DNA of 64,000 nt from Coenobita brevimanus (Eukaryota > Arthropoda > Malacostraca > Decapoda > Coenobitidae): assembly GCA_032717465.1 (NCBI GenBank), contig CM064690.1, positions 26,121,653 to 26,185,652 on the forward strand. The letters run 5' to 3'. The translations under genes and the position numbers were made by a program. Each line of letters begins with the position of its first letter. The stretch's first letter is position 1. The notes beneath the pieces are model-generated. The model saw only the letters and a list, made by a program, of their open reading frames with translations, did no database searches and was not told the DNA's origin. Positions 11,716-21,805 of the stretch are shown piece after piece.

Positions 11716-13692
11716 TTCGTTGAAAGTGATTGCAGGTTCTTCATTGTATATTTTTTCAGAATATTTTCACTTCACCTGAGGAGTGCCTTAGGCTCGTCTG
11801 GTAGGTTGTGTATAATTTCGCCGTAGTTTGTTCCGTCCATTTCATTTCCTGCAAGATCGCGATTTCGGGTCCCTTCAGTAACATTGGTAGATACATGTTT
11901 CTTCTTCCTTGACTGAGGTGAGAATGCGCTTAGCTGGTGAGGTGGGCACTTTTTAAATTCTTCCTCTTGAGGGTACAAACGAAAGTGTCAAGGCATCGCA
12001 ACTCCTTAAATTTCTATGCCACGGTAATGATTTTTCTTCTTGTGGAAGGAATTATATCCAACATACGTCTGTCTCTTCCCGTACTGTATATTTTCACATA
12101 TAACAATCAGTTGAGCTCTTAAAAACTTCAGCCCGAGTTGTAGATAGTTTATGTAATTCGTATTTTAGGTATGATGAGGCCTTTAATATAGTCGGGTTTT
12201 CATTCAACGGAACTGGGCCACTCCCACAACTTGAATACTGTCATAGTGACATGAAATCAGCTAAATTTTAATTAGAGGCAGTAGACTTCTTGGCTACTAG
12301 TCAGATCAACCCACTAATCTGACAAATTGAGTTAGCGATGTTTGTCAGGTTGGGGTAAACGCAGTCGTACTTTTTTTTCGAGCGATGTATTACGCATGTT
12401 ACTTCGATATCCTCTAAATTTATTACTCTCTTTTAATATAGGCAATTCCTTACATGGAATAGTAACATACAAGATTTAAAGATGAGATGAAGATAAATAG
12501 CTGAGGGAGTGATGCTACTTAGACAAGACAATTTTCCTTCAGATAGGAAGATGAATACATAACGTTATGACGAGGTTAATGATGTCACTTTCTTAAAGAC
12601 CCTCTCACACCAGTACTAGTGAGACTACAGATTGCATCAGTATGACCAGTCAACTCCCTTCCCCAAACTCCCCCTCTGTTCTTCAGAAAGGAGGATGGTA
12701 GACTGCAGGACGACTTAAGCCTGCAGTTCACCGGGTTCATGTTCAGATGGGCCCCGAGTTGCAACTACTACTCCCCGCACCACATCAATTCTCTTGTTAT
12801 ACGCCCACTATAACATGCTCTTATAAACAAGTTTCAGTAAAGGAAGGGAGAGGGTGTAGGGGTGATGGTATGGGGGGAAGCAGTGGTTGAAAGGCAGGAA
12901 GTTAAGCAGGGTGAATGAAGTACGGTAGATAGGGGGAGAGAAGGGAAGGGATCGAAAGGAGGGCAGGGGGCTAGTAGTGCTCTATCATCTTTACAGCTGT
13001 GGATTTTGCTGGGCTAACAATATATAATGTTGATAGTTTTGCATACTGTTACATGACTGATACATTATATGTTGCTGAAGTTTTCATTGGATGACTTATT
13101 ATACACTAAAACTTAAGTACAAATTTATCTGACCAGCTTTAATATGTCACCGTTACGACAGCATGTTCATGTAAAAATGTCACAATCACAACAGCATGTT
13201 CGTGTAAATAAATTGAAGACCCTTTACTGATATTATATATGTAATCTGCCAAGAATAATATAATTTACTTGAGTTCTAAGAGGTTGTAGTTTAATCTATG
13301 AATCTCTTCATATTGCAGCGCTCTTAAGTACTATTCCACTGACATCTGTCTAGTGGCCATGTTGAACTGTGGGTAACCTGTTGCCCCCAAATGGTTCATA
13401 GTGTTATAAATTCTGTAAATTTTGTAAAGGTTAAGACATTGCTTTGATAGATCATGATCTCGTAGGCAACACCTTGAGGAAAATGAACATCTTGTGGGAG
13501 TGGCGGGAAGACAACTTGTGGGTTCGGGGCGCTGGGGGATAAATGGCAGTGGGGGCAGGACCACACACCTCCTGCTGGTTACTACTTGAACTACCTGACA
13601 ACCTTGCCCCATGACTTTTATCTGTTCGAATATTAGACCTCCTGCAACACAGAATAATTTTAATTTACTGGAGAAAACACTGCAATAAGAAA
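11715..13692. other. Mostly featureless; one R4-type repeat
   Basis: I see no gene. At about 12640-12770 lies a diverged copy of repeat R4 (gaggatggtagactgcagga, then a cagttcaccgggtt block). A purine-rich patch lies at 12835-12975. A minus-strand 125-codon frame at 13331-13708 has no recognisable domain and runs into the R1 repeat, so I do not call it. Confidence 0.5.
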
Positions 13693-14830
13693 CATTCATT
13701 TCATTCATTCATCATCTAATCCAGTGTTGCCCTATTAGAATCTTAGGAGCTCGGGGCTAGCCAAGTTGGTCCTGACCTTTAACCCTCCCAGTGCCGGCCA
13801 TTTTTTTTTTTTTTTGGCTAAAATGATAGATTTTGATATGGAAACAATGAATTTCGCCATTAAAATGCTCACCGAGGCTCGGAAATGAGTTTTATTGAGT
13901 CCTTTATACTCGTGTACAGGTATAGCAGCTCTCTCACGTTCACCACGTACGTGAGAGAAAGCCATTTTCTGTGTAAGGTATACTCAGATATTTATGCTGG
14001 GAAGCTATAGCAATGTTCAGTACATTTTTCTGATTACTTAATACTTCAGCATCTATCAAAATTTGCGTGTCTTTCTCACTGTGAATGCATTATCTTACAC
14101 TTACTTGAAGATAGGTACAACCTGACTTCAGTACGTACGGTCCTGGTACTTACAAGACGGTATTTACAACTTGACTTCACTATATAGTCCTTACACTTAC
14201 AAGAAAATATTTACAACTTACATGAAAATATTTACAAAATGCCTTCACTATGTACAGCACTGGGTGAGGTACACAGGCAGAGTGAGGCAGAGCGAGAGTG
14301 AGGGGGGGAGCGAGTGAGTGTATGGCCTTGACATCATGGGGGATGGTAGAGGAACAGTTACCTTACATGCATGCCAATTTTTACTCGTGAATCTTGAAAA
14401 ATGTGGTCACAGTGTTTTTTTTTTATTTTAAACTGTTTTAAAATGGCACTGGCACTGGCCGCAAAACTATGTCAGACCGTTTTAAAATGGCACTGGCACA
14501 CGGCGGGTTAAGATGAGTGACCAGCCTCACTCATCCCTGAGTGGCATTACATGAGCAATAAACCCCAGCCACTGTGATAAAAACCTGAATCAGCTCAATC
14601 CGATTGGAGTGCCTTAATTACCCACTAAACCACCAGACGCCATAATTTGGTTATTATGGCTATCACCCAGCATAGTAAATGGTTTCCTGGTGTACAGGGA
14701 ACCATTTGGCTTGTCACGTAGTGAAAAGTCACCCATAGACAAGAGGAAAAAATGAAGGAAAGAAGGAAGAGAGGAAAGGGCAAGCACTACATCGAGTGAG
14801 TGGATGGCGTGCCCCCACCTCAATGTGAGA
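13693..14830 (-). mobile_element. SINE-like repeat R1, split by an insertion
   Basis: The R1 3' part (13693-13782) and the remaining R1 body (14508-14830) are collinear with the copies at 2.8, 24.6 and 30.1 kb. They are separated only by the TTAA-flanked element at 13783-14507. The junction falls exactly at the TTAA of the 'gacatttaagatga' block seen uninterrupted in the 30.1 kb copy. The rejoined R1 is almost as long as the 2.8 kb copy. Confidence 0.8.
13783..14507. mobile_element. 725-bp non-autonomous TTAA element (piggyBac-like)
   Basis: It is flanked by a TTAA duplication (13779-13782 and 14508-14511). The left end reads CCCTCCCAGTGCCGGCCATT. The right end, reverse-complemented, reads CCCGCCGTGTGCCAGTGCCA. 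These are imperfect inverted termini that share CCC, GCCRG/CCAGTGCC blocks and an adjacent T/A-rich tract. A subterminal 'ttttaaaatggcactggcac' block is repeated in direct orientation near the right end. The interior has short 'aaaatatttacaa' repeats and no transposase. TTAA specificity and CCC termini are hallmarks of piggyBac-type transposition; the assignment is inferred. Confidence 0.75.
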
Positions 14831-15354
14831 GCAATACAGTATTTAGTTACCTGGGCCATCCCAACGAAGCTAAAGGAACTTTTAACCAGCATGGTAAAGG
14901 GACAGGGGTTCTAGTCCATGAGCCTTGCCGGTGCATGTCCATCTCTTGGTACAAGCTACAAAAGGACAAAATTATGGGGCAAATTAATGAGTACATTTTA
15001 TTGTACATTCACAGTTAGCTTCAGCCTAGTATATTTTATGAACTAGAGGAGTTAGATACTGCCTTCATAAACGTTTTAGAACAAGCTCACTTTTAAACTG
15101 CATAATATTGTAGAGATATTAAGAATTAAATGTAAAGAAACCATTCCTTTCAATATCATATTTATAATTTTGTCTTGCTAACACCACACCATGTCATTCA
15201 GCTTAAAGTATTTCGTAAGAGTTAAGAGAGGACTGTATATAACACTTCCAGCTCTCTCAAGCTGAATAAATCATGTAAAGATAACACAAATATCACATAG
15301 TGAAAGGGTTTGTCTGCAAAATATGTTTAGGACAAAAAGACAGATATAGTTCCT
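14831..15354. other. No feature recognised
   Basis: AT-rich sequence without repeats, recognisable motifs or convincing exons. Confidence 0.5.
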
Positions 15355-15650
15355 CTCTCCCATCCTTCCTGTCATCCTCGCTCCCTTCCTTCCTTGACCT
15401 CTTCGTTCCTTTTCTTCCTCTTCGTTCCTTCTCGTCCTTCCTTCCTTCCTTCTTTCTCTCCTTTACTTCTTACTTCCTGATGTACCCTCCTTCCTTCTTT
15501 CTTTCCTTCTTTCCATCCTTCCGTCTTATTCCTTCCTGTCTCCTTCCCTTTCTCTCTGAACTCCATCCTTCCTTTTTCCTGTCATCCTTCATTCCTTCCA
15601 TCCTGACGTTTCTTTCTTTCCTCCTTCCTGCCTCAGTACCTGGCTTAATA
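15355..15650. repeat. TTCC-rich polypyrimidine repeat
   Basis: Irregular ttcc, ttct and atcc units dominate. Open frames on both strands are low-complexity translations (Ser/Leu/Phe, or Lys/Glu/Gly/Arg). Confidence 0.85.
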
Positions 15651-15825
15651 CTTGCACTCATCACCTGCTGCCTGTCAGTCGAGGCACAAACTAATATACT
15701 GTAGGGGACATCAATATATATGAAAGAGAAGCAAAGGAGTCAGGAACTGTTCCATATACGTCAGCTGTCGACCCTGATTGGGATAACTTATACAAGATGT
15801 TATAAAGCATTTACATATCAACAAA

Positions 15826-15975
15826 AAGTGAAGTACCTCTGTTAAAGGAAAGACACCTCACCCAGCACCTTCCATAATGATGAGAACATTAAGAAATTCG
15901 ATTGTGATGAATGTGATAAATGGTTTGGCTAGAAAAGCCACTTCACACAACTCCTTCAAATAATCGAAGCAGGAG
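15826..15975 (+). pseudogene. Decayed C2H2 zinc-finger pair
   Basis: Two consecutive finger-like units can be read. The first has Ser in place of Cys, then a helix part LKERHLTQHL containing the normal HLTQH segment, followed after a 1-2 base frame slip by a linker-like H-N-D-E. The second reads FDCDECDKWFG, an in-frame TAG, then KSHFTQLLQI. Here C-x2-C and the conserved aromatic are kept but both zinc-binding His positions are changed. C2H2 fingers follow C-x2-C-x12-H-x3-H. The mutations indicate a dead fragment of a zinc-finger gene or processed copy. No further fingers were found on either side. Confidence 0.55.
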
Positions 15976-16379
15976 TGAAGTAATTCGTCTGAAGGCTGCA
16001 AAAATACTAAGAAACATCATTGGAATGAAGGGGCTATCTACGGCAGCTTCATCACGGCAGCTTGCAACATCGAAATTAAGTATAGGCTAAAGATGTCTAC
16101 CATAATAATACACAAATATATTCCAAGTATACACACATACATATACATACATATAAAGTATATACATGTATCTACAACTAAATGTATTATATATATATTT
16201 ATTTTGCCCTAATGAATATCTAAATGATTCACCCATGTAGTGTACCCTTAATTAACCATCCAGCAATCAAAACAAGGAAACATAGTCTCTGAAGGCTGAA
16301 AAGATAATGTAAGTTATCGCATGCAATTAACCAACAACATCTTTTATCTTATAACTATAGCCATCATAAAAAACGTATG

Positions 16380-16506
16380 CGGAAACGCCAGCGGAAGCCG
16401 TGGTAGCGCTGCATAGGCCCCGTAGAATGACGCCATCTTGTCATCTCCATCAAAACAAGAAGCGGTGCGAAGTAGGAGCGGAAGAAGTTACACATTTTTC
16501 ACAACG
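16380..16506 (+). promoter_or_regulatory. Candidate CpG-rich promoter and 5' non-coding exon
   Basis: A roughly 130-bp patch holds about a dozen CpGs in an otherwise AT-rich, CpG-poor region. It contains two GCGGAAG motifs (ETS-like) and gacgccatcttg, the reverse complement of the YY1 core AAGATGGCGTC. Both motif types are typical near transcription starts of widely expressed genes. The patch ends in acaacg|gtaagc, a good splice donor. No ATG with a long frame precedes the donor, so it would be a 5' UTR exon. I could not identify a partner exon. A CpG-rich repeat is the alternative. Confidence 0.4.
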
Positions 16507-16784
16507 GTAAGCGTGTTTTAGATATTTTACCTAATTTAGAGAACTGTGGTGGTATGAGGGTTGTGTGGAGGTGAAATAAAGGGGAAAGTAATGTGAGGAA
16601 AACAAGAGAGGTGGGTTGAGATGGTGATGGTGGTGTGGACTGTGGAGGATGGCGAGGCAAGATTTTAGTATAGTTTCACTTCAGTTATTTAATATAAAAT
16701 AGTTTACCACAGATCCCCTCATTGCTGATTGTAGTATGTGCGTCTTTTTTTGAGTAATTAATAGCGGAATGGTTTGGAAACTCG

Positions 16785-17092
16785 TGTATTAGTGTTTGCA
16801 GATGATACTATGTAAAGACGAAGGAAAGCTGCAAGGTTGGTGAATGAGTTTGGGGGACTGAGTGTGTAAGAAATGGAATCTAATGTGGGGAAAATTAAAG
16901 TTATGGTATTGGAGAGAAATGAAGTCACTGAATGTACAGTGAGGGTGAATGAGGAGGAAATGGAAAATGTGATGCTTAAGTACTTGGTAGTGTGATGAGT
17001 ATGGATGGAACTTCAGCGGGTGAAGTGCTTGTAAGGGGTACGGTAATGAAGAAAGGTTGCTGATAAACAGAAAAGTGAGCATGGAAGTAAGA
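16785..17092 (+). pseudogene. LINE family A fragment (RT domain piece)
   Basis: Translation gives VFADDTM, then frameshifted pieces equivalent to VNEFG, VGKIKVMVLERNEVTECTV and, later, KYLVV. This matches the region just after the catalytic FADD motif in the longer copy at 26.8-28.1 kb, here with stops and deletions. It is truncated on both sides. The 3' side stops at 'agtgagcatggaagtaag', where unrelated sequence begins. Confidence 0.75.
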
Positions 17093-17100
17093 TAGTCGCT

Positions 17101-17183
17101 ACAGTGATCCCTTGATTATAGTGGTTTTCTTTATCACTGCTAGATGAAAATGAGCACTCTGCCATTATCACATTTTATGGCAC

Positions 17184-17212
<29 letters not shown>
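17101..17212. mobile_element. Possible Tc1/mariner-like terminus with poly(A)
   Basis: TA is followed by CAGTGATCCCTTGATTATAG, which resembles Tc1/mariner-type termini of the CAGTGATCCCTCG form. A poly(A) run occupies about 17184-17212. The sequence interrupts the LINE fragment upstream. No matching second terminus was found, so this is a weak call. Confidence 0.3.
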
Positions 17213-17214
<2 letters not shown>

Positions 17215-17589
17215 TACCTGAGCTGGATTTTGCCAACAATGCCGGTGCTAAATGTATGGTTTCTAATGGCTTCGAGGCCAAGTGGTAGAGACCACAAACT
17301 CTCGAGACTCCACCCCCTAGCCTCAAAATCTTTTACTTGAAGCCCATGTGAAGTCTGTATGGTATGTCTCTCTTCCTCATTGTACCCTTTTCATCATTTA
17401 CTAATGACCTAACCATACATGTGAGTGTGTACATTTTTAGTTAGTGGGTCTTAATTGTAAAAGAGAGAATTTTGGTTTGGTATTGCACCAGTTAGGATAA
17501 ATCCCATTAGTTCTGTGCTTTTGTCATCCTGCAGTTTCCTTATCATGCACTGTTTTCCTATTTCAGCCATCCTTCATGTCATTTTTTTT

Positions 17590-17890
17590 ATTACCACCTC
17601 AGGTGACTCTTCACCGAGTGACAAGTCAACTGGTTTTCTTTGAGTCAGGAGACAGTTTACATTGCTAGGTGGCAACCGTATAGCCAAATGGGTGATGCAG
17701 AGCCTACTGTGGTGCCCTTGCTGACCAGGTGGAGAGAAATAAATGCAGCTTCCACTCAGGAACCAAACTTCCCCACTAATCCCTGTGCCTCACTGTGGTG
17801 AGGTGCTGTCAGCTGCATGGGAACATTGGTTCACTGCACAGGATGGCCCTGCAGGTGCAGTTGATGGGTCTCCTCATTCAGACAGACTGG
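17590..17890 (+). mobile_element. Mosaic SINE-like repeat R6, copy 1
   Basis: The first ~110 bp match the 5' module of R1 in R1-sense (ggtgactcttcaccgagtga, then a taggtggcaaccgtatagcc block). The rest diverges from R1 and instead matches a second copy at 60165-60480 (a tgcagagcctac block, a tggtgcccttgctgaccagg block, and 'ggatggccctgcagg'). Shared head and different tail suggest a modular family. Confidence 0.55.
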
Positions 17891-19550
17891 GGTAGCAAAA
17901 CAGCAAAAATTGCTGCTTACCCTGCACTGCTTGTACAGCATTACAGAACAGTCTGCTGTCCCTGGCAGTCCCCCCCAAATTTCCACCACTAGACCAATAG
18001 GTGCACCCAGCCAACCTAGATTAAACTGTACAGCAGACCCTGAATATGACAAACTTTGGCATAATTGGTATCTGGTTTATTGAGCATCATAAAGCCCTCC
18101 GAGCATTCTGTCGGCTATACCGAACAATGTTCGCAAATGGAGCACAGCTTGTTACCCTTTCAAGTGCCTCTGAGCCCATGGAACAGTTTATTTGGCTATT
18201 ACGAACAACGTTAATTATATGTTGTGCATCATATGACCCTTGTGGACAGTTCCCTGCAGTTGGGATGACTTGGAACACAGTTATATATTAGAGTTGGTGA
18301 CCCCTCCACCCCCACCCATTTGTGCCTGGTTGGAGATCTGCCGGTGATGAGTTGGGCAAATTTAGAGCTACTTCTGGTTGGCCTAGGCAGGACCAGAGTC
18401 TGTGGACACTTGGTATCATGTGATTTGCTGCAGTTTTGCTGCGTCTTTCATTGCATTAAACCTTGTGCGAGATTTTGTCGACTTTGACAAATGCTTTTCC
18501 ATTTGATTGTGATAAATGGTTCCTAGTAAGGAATCCCCCAGCACCTCCTCTTGAAAAAACGGAGGAGGATTACCATATTGCTTGACATATAAGAGCATTT
18601 TTTTTTTTTTTTTTCCAACACCAAGACCTTAGCTTGATATTGTCATATTCACATGAATGCACTCATTTATATCACCAATCATTATTATTCATCATTCATT
18701 AGTTTATTACTAAATAAAAGATTGAAAGTAATGCAAATCTGTACCATATAAACATACAAATTAATTCTGCCCATCCATCTGCTTCTGTGCTGAGTTGGAA
18801 CCAGGTGGGATTATGTATATACACTATAAGCATCTCAGTATATATTCAGGACAATTCATTGGTCTACCTTATAAAATTGAAATATGTAAATCCGTCATAC
18901 ATGTATGCATCAGAAATTCCTTCTGTCCACCCGAATCTGTTGAGCTTGACGCAGCTGGGTTTGTCCTCAAGTCACTTGATTGCATGTAAAATATCAGCCT
19001 GATACATACAAAGAGAATATAAAATCACAAAAAGTAAAGGGCAAGAAAAGTTACAAGCACTTATTCTAAAAATCCACTTGCATTGAGGACTTGCAGTTTC
19101 ACTCACCTTCAGACACCAGGTATCACTGATGTCAGTATGTCAACACAGTTTATTTTTGCTGCCCCGATTTTATTTAGGTAATTACACATCTTTTTTAGTT
19201 AGCTTCTGTCTGAACCTGCCCACAACATTTTTAGCCCATACAGTACTCTTCTTTCTCCACTAGACTACTGTATTTAAGCTCAGGTACACCTTTTGTGGTA
19301 AATATTTTATTCAATTTAGGAAGGGTTTATTGTGTTGAAGTTTATTTCCCTTGATCTGTTAGCATGCCCTAGGTGGAGTGACAGCCATGCATATTGTAGA
19401 TCTGATTCCCAAGAGGTTTCTTATCATTGCTATCAAGGAAAGTGGAGTGGTCATAGGCTATACACTTTAATTTACTGTACTGGTTTTCATTACCTCTTAA
19501 TTGCCCTGGACTATGGTAGCATAGCTGCAGGCCCCTGTGCTTGAGCTATG
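17891..19550. other. No gene recognised
   Basis: AT-rich sequence with several 60-80 codon frames, none carrying a recognisable motif. There is a poly(T) run at about 18598-18614. The open frames lack supporting splice sites or homology that I can see. Confidence 0.5.
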
Positions 19551-19554
19551 TGCC

Positions 19555-20905
19555 TCTTCCCTGAAAAGAATCATCTGTTAGCAGCAAGAATAATATGTGG
19601 TAAAAATTGAATGGATCAGTAATCAATCTCACCATTAGTCCCATATATTAATTTTCCCACTTTTTTACCCACATCTGATTGGGTGGCTGGGTGGGTGTGG
19701 TGGTAGTGGTGGTGTTGATGTTTCTCACTGTTGATATTTATTTAATTGCAGGTGGTTGGCTGGCTGAATGTGCTGGTATAGATCTTATTGGTGAAGACAT
19801 GACAACAAAAGAGTGATGAATATGCTTGGCCTGGGTGCCAACTCCCATGGCAACAGCAAGGTGGGTTAGTGCTCATGTCCTTGCAAAATTACTGTAGCAT
19901 ATCTTGAGGAGGATGTAGGCAAGTATTTCCAAGTATAGGGCATACTTTTTCAACATGGTTACTGTACTAAGTCATTGTTAATTCTATTTTTCAGGTCATT
20001 TATTTTTGTCAAGATTTTCTAATGTTAAATAAGAACAGCACTAACTACCCAGTGTTCTGATTCTTATTGGTATTTTGCATGTCCTAGCATGTTTTATTAT
20101 TCGAGCTGTATATATATATTTATGTATTTATGTTTACCTTTTTTTTTTTTTTTTGTGAGATGGAGCCAAGATCAAGATTTGGGGGCTTGCCTGATGACTG
20201 AAAGTATGTTGTCTGTTTAATTGGACAGACTTTTGGTTAGTTATCATAATTGAGTCGTCTCCTGTTCTCTAGACCTTATATATCACAGCATTCTTAGCTT
20301 GGAAAAGTTTGGGATGATATTTTTTTTCTAAAGCTTGCATAAGCAAGAGCATTAAGTATATTCAAAACTTGCAAGCTGTGTGTGTGATATGATTTTTTTT
20401 CTTTGTGTAGACCATTCTGACATGGAGGTGCTTGGAATGGTTGGTAATACAGCTATACTAACCCCTCCTAAGCCAGGAAAAATTTCATCTGGTAGCAGCA
20501 AGAAAAAAGATATATAATACAGTAAATAGATATAAAAATAAATATGGTATAAATACAATATACAGTAAATACATATCAGAATGAAGAGGTTAATAAATGA
20601 ATGTGTCCCTTTGCTGTGTTTGTTTCATACAGTTGAAATTTACCCATAGGTGATTGGTTGGTCGAGTTTAGTGTTAGTGATGATGTATTAACTCACAGGT
20701 GATTTGGTTTGCTGGGTGGGTGAGATTTTGGCAAGTGCATCTTATTGGTGGAGGTACGCAGTAAAACAATGATTACTGTGTTTGGTTGAAGCCAGTTTGA
20801 CAGACTACCTTAGCAACCACCTCATGGGTTAATGTTCATAGCCAGTTTGACAGACTACCTTAGCAACCACCTCATGGGTTAATGTTCATATCTTTGCTGA
20901 ATAAT
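19555..20905. repeat. Diverged local duplication of ~0.4 kb
   Basis: Segments at about 19555-19905 and 20470-20905 share an ordered set of blocks: a 'catctgttagcagcaagaa' block, an 'aggtggttggctggctg' block, a 'cttattggtg' block, and 'tgggttagtgctcatgtcc' versus 'tgggttaatgttcatatc'. The second copy is expanded. The intervening 560 bp is AT-rich. The apparent exon near 19752-19848 falls inside this repeat. Confidence 0.5.
20791..20890. repeat. Exact 50-bp tandem duplication
   Basis: The 50 bp from 20791 (gccagtttgacagactacct onward) are repeated without any difference at 20841-20890. The identity implies a recent event within an older diverged repeat. Confidence 0.97.
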
Positions 20906-21611
20906 TTTAGTTAATATTTTTGTGAAATAAGATTATTCTTACCATAAGTTAGTTAGTTTTTTTTTTCCTGATGCAATAACCACTAAGTAGGCCTAGTTTG
21001 TGTGTTATTTGTGTTTTCCCTAGTTTATTGTTATTTTAGCTCAAGCAGAGATCAGTGCAACATTTTCCAAACTGATAAATATAACCATCAACCAGCAATG
21101 AGTGGTGTGATGCATGCAAGTAGTGTTAGGTATATTTATTTACTGGTTTGAGTGGTCAGTCACCATGACTTTCTGCTGTTTATTGTTTACTGTACTTGCA
21201 TTTTTTTCTATCACTCTCATGCCACTTGCATTTTTTTTCTTTCCCTCTCATGCCACATAATGTAGTGAGACTTGGTCTTCTTTGCAGGTGTCTTTTTCAT
21301 TTTTAATTTGTCACATAACATATAAAGTTTAGTCATAGAACTGCATTTTTGGTTGCATAGGAGGTTTTCTAGCATTATTTCCTTATCTACCATTATCTGA
21401 TATAATATTCTCTTCAGAAACAACAGCATTATTCAAGAGATTTAGTAGATTGCTCATAAGAGAATCTTGAGTTAAATTATGCTAAATAAATTGCAGAGTA
21501 AAAGGAGCCAGGAAGTATTCTTAACCAACAAGAATATAATCCTAAGTGCCATTTCCAAGCCATGCAGGAGGTAGACTCTGGCTTACTTTTTTAGAGTGGT
21601 TATCCCCAGTA
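20906..21611. other. No feature recognised
   Basis: AT-rich sequence. A 'tgcatttttttctatc' motif with a 'tctcatgccac' block occurs twice around 21196-21255. No coding evidence. Confidence 0.5.
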
Positions 21612-21805
21612 TATAGTAGGGTGGTCCAAAAAGATAAATTTTAGATTTTTGCTGCCCAACAAGGCTTCTCATGTTTTTACTGACAAGACATATTTCTGGT
21701 AAAAAAAATTCATCAGATTTGCGCAATATTTGGAGGTTGCACAAACTGAAGGCTTTTCGGAGACACGACGGAAAGTGAATAAATTCAATAAACTTGTAAC
21801 ACTGT

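Noticed and set aside
17268..17335. tRNA-like stretch (aggccaagtggtagagacc)
   Set aside because: Weak A-box similarity only; no B box or foldable cloverleaf was found.
19752..19848. Exon-like segment with a T-rich run plus cag, an ATG frame (MNMLGLGANSHGNSK) and gtgggt
   Set aside because: It lies in a diverged local duplication whose second copy (about 20700-20880) does not preserve the frame or splice sites.
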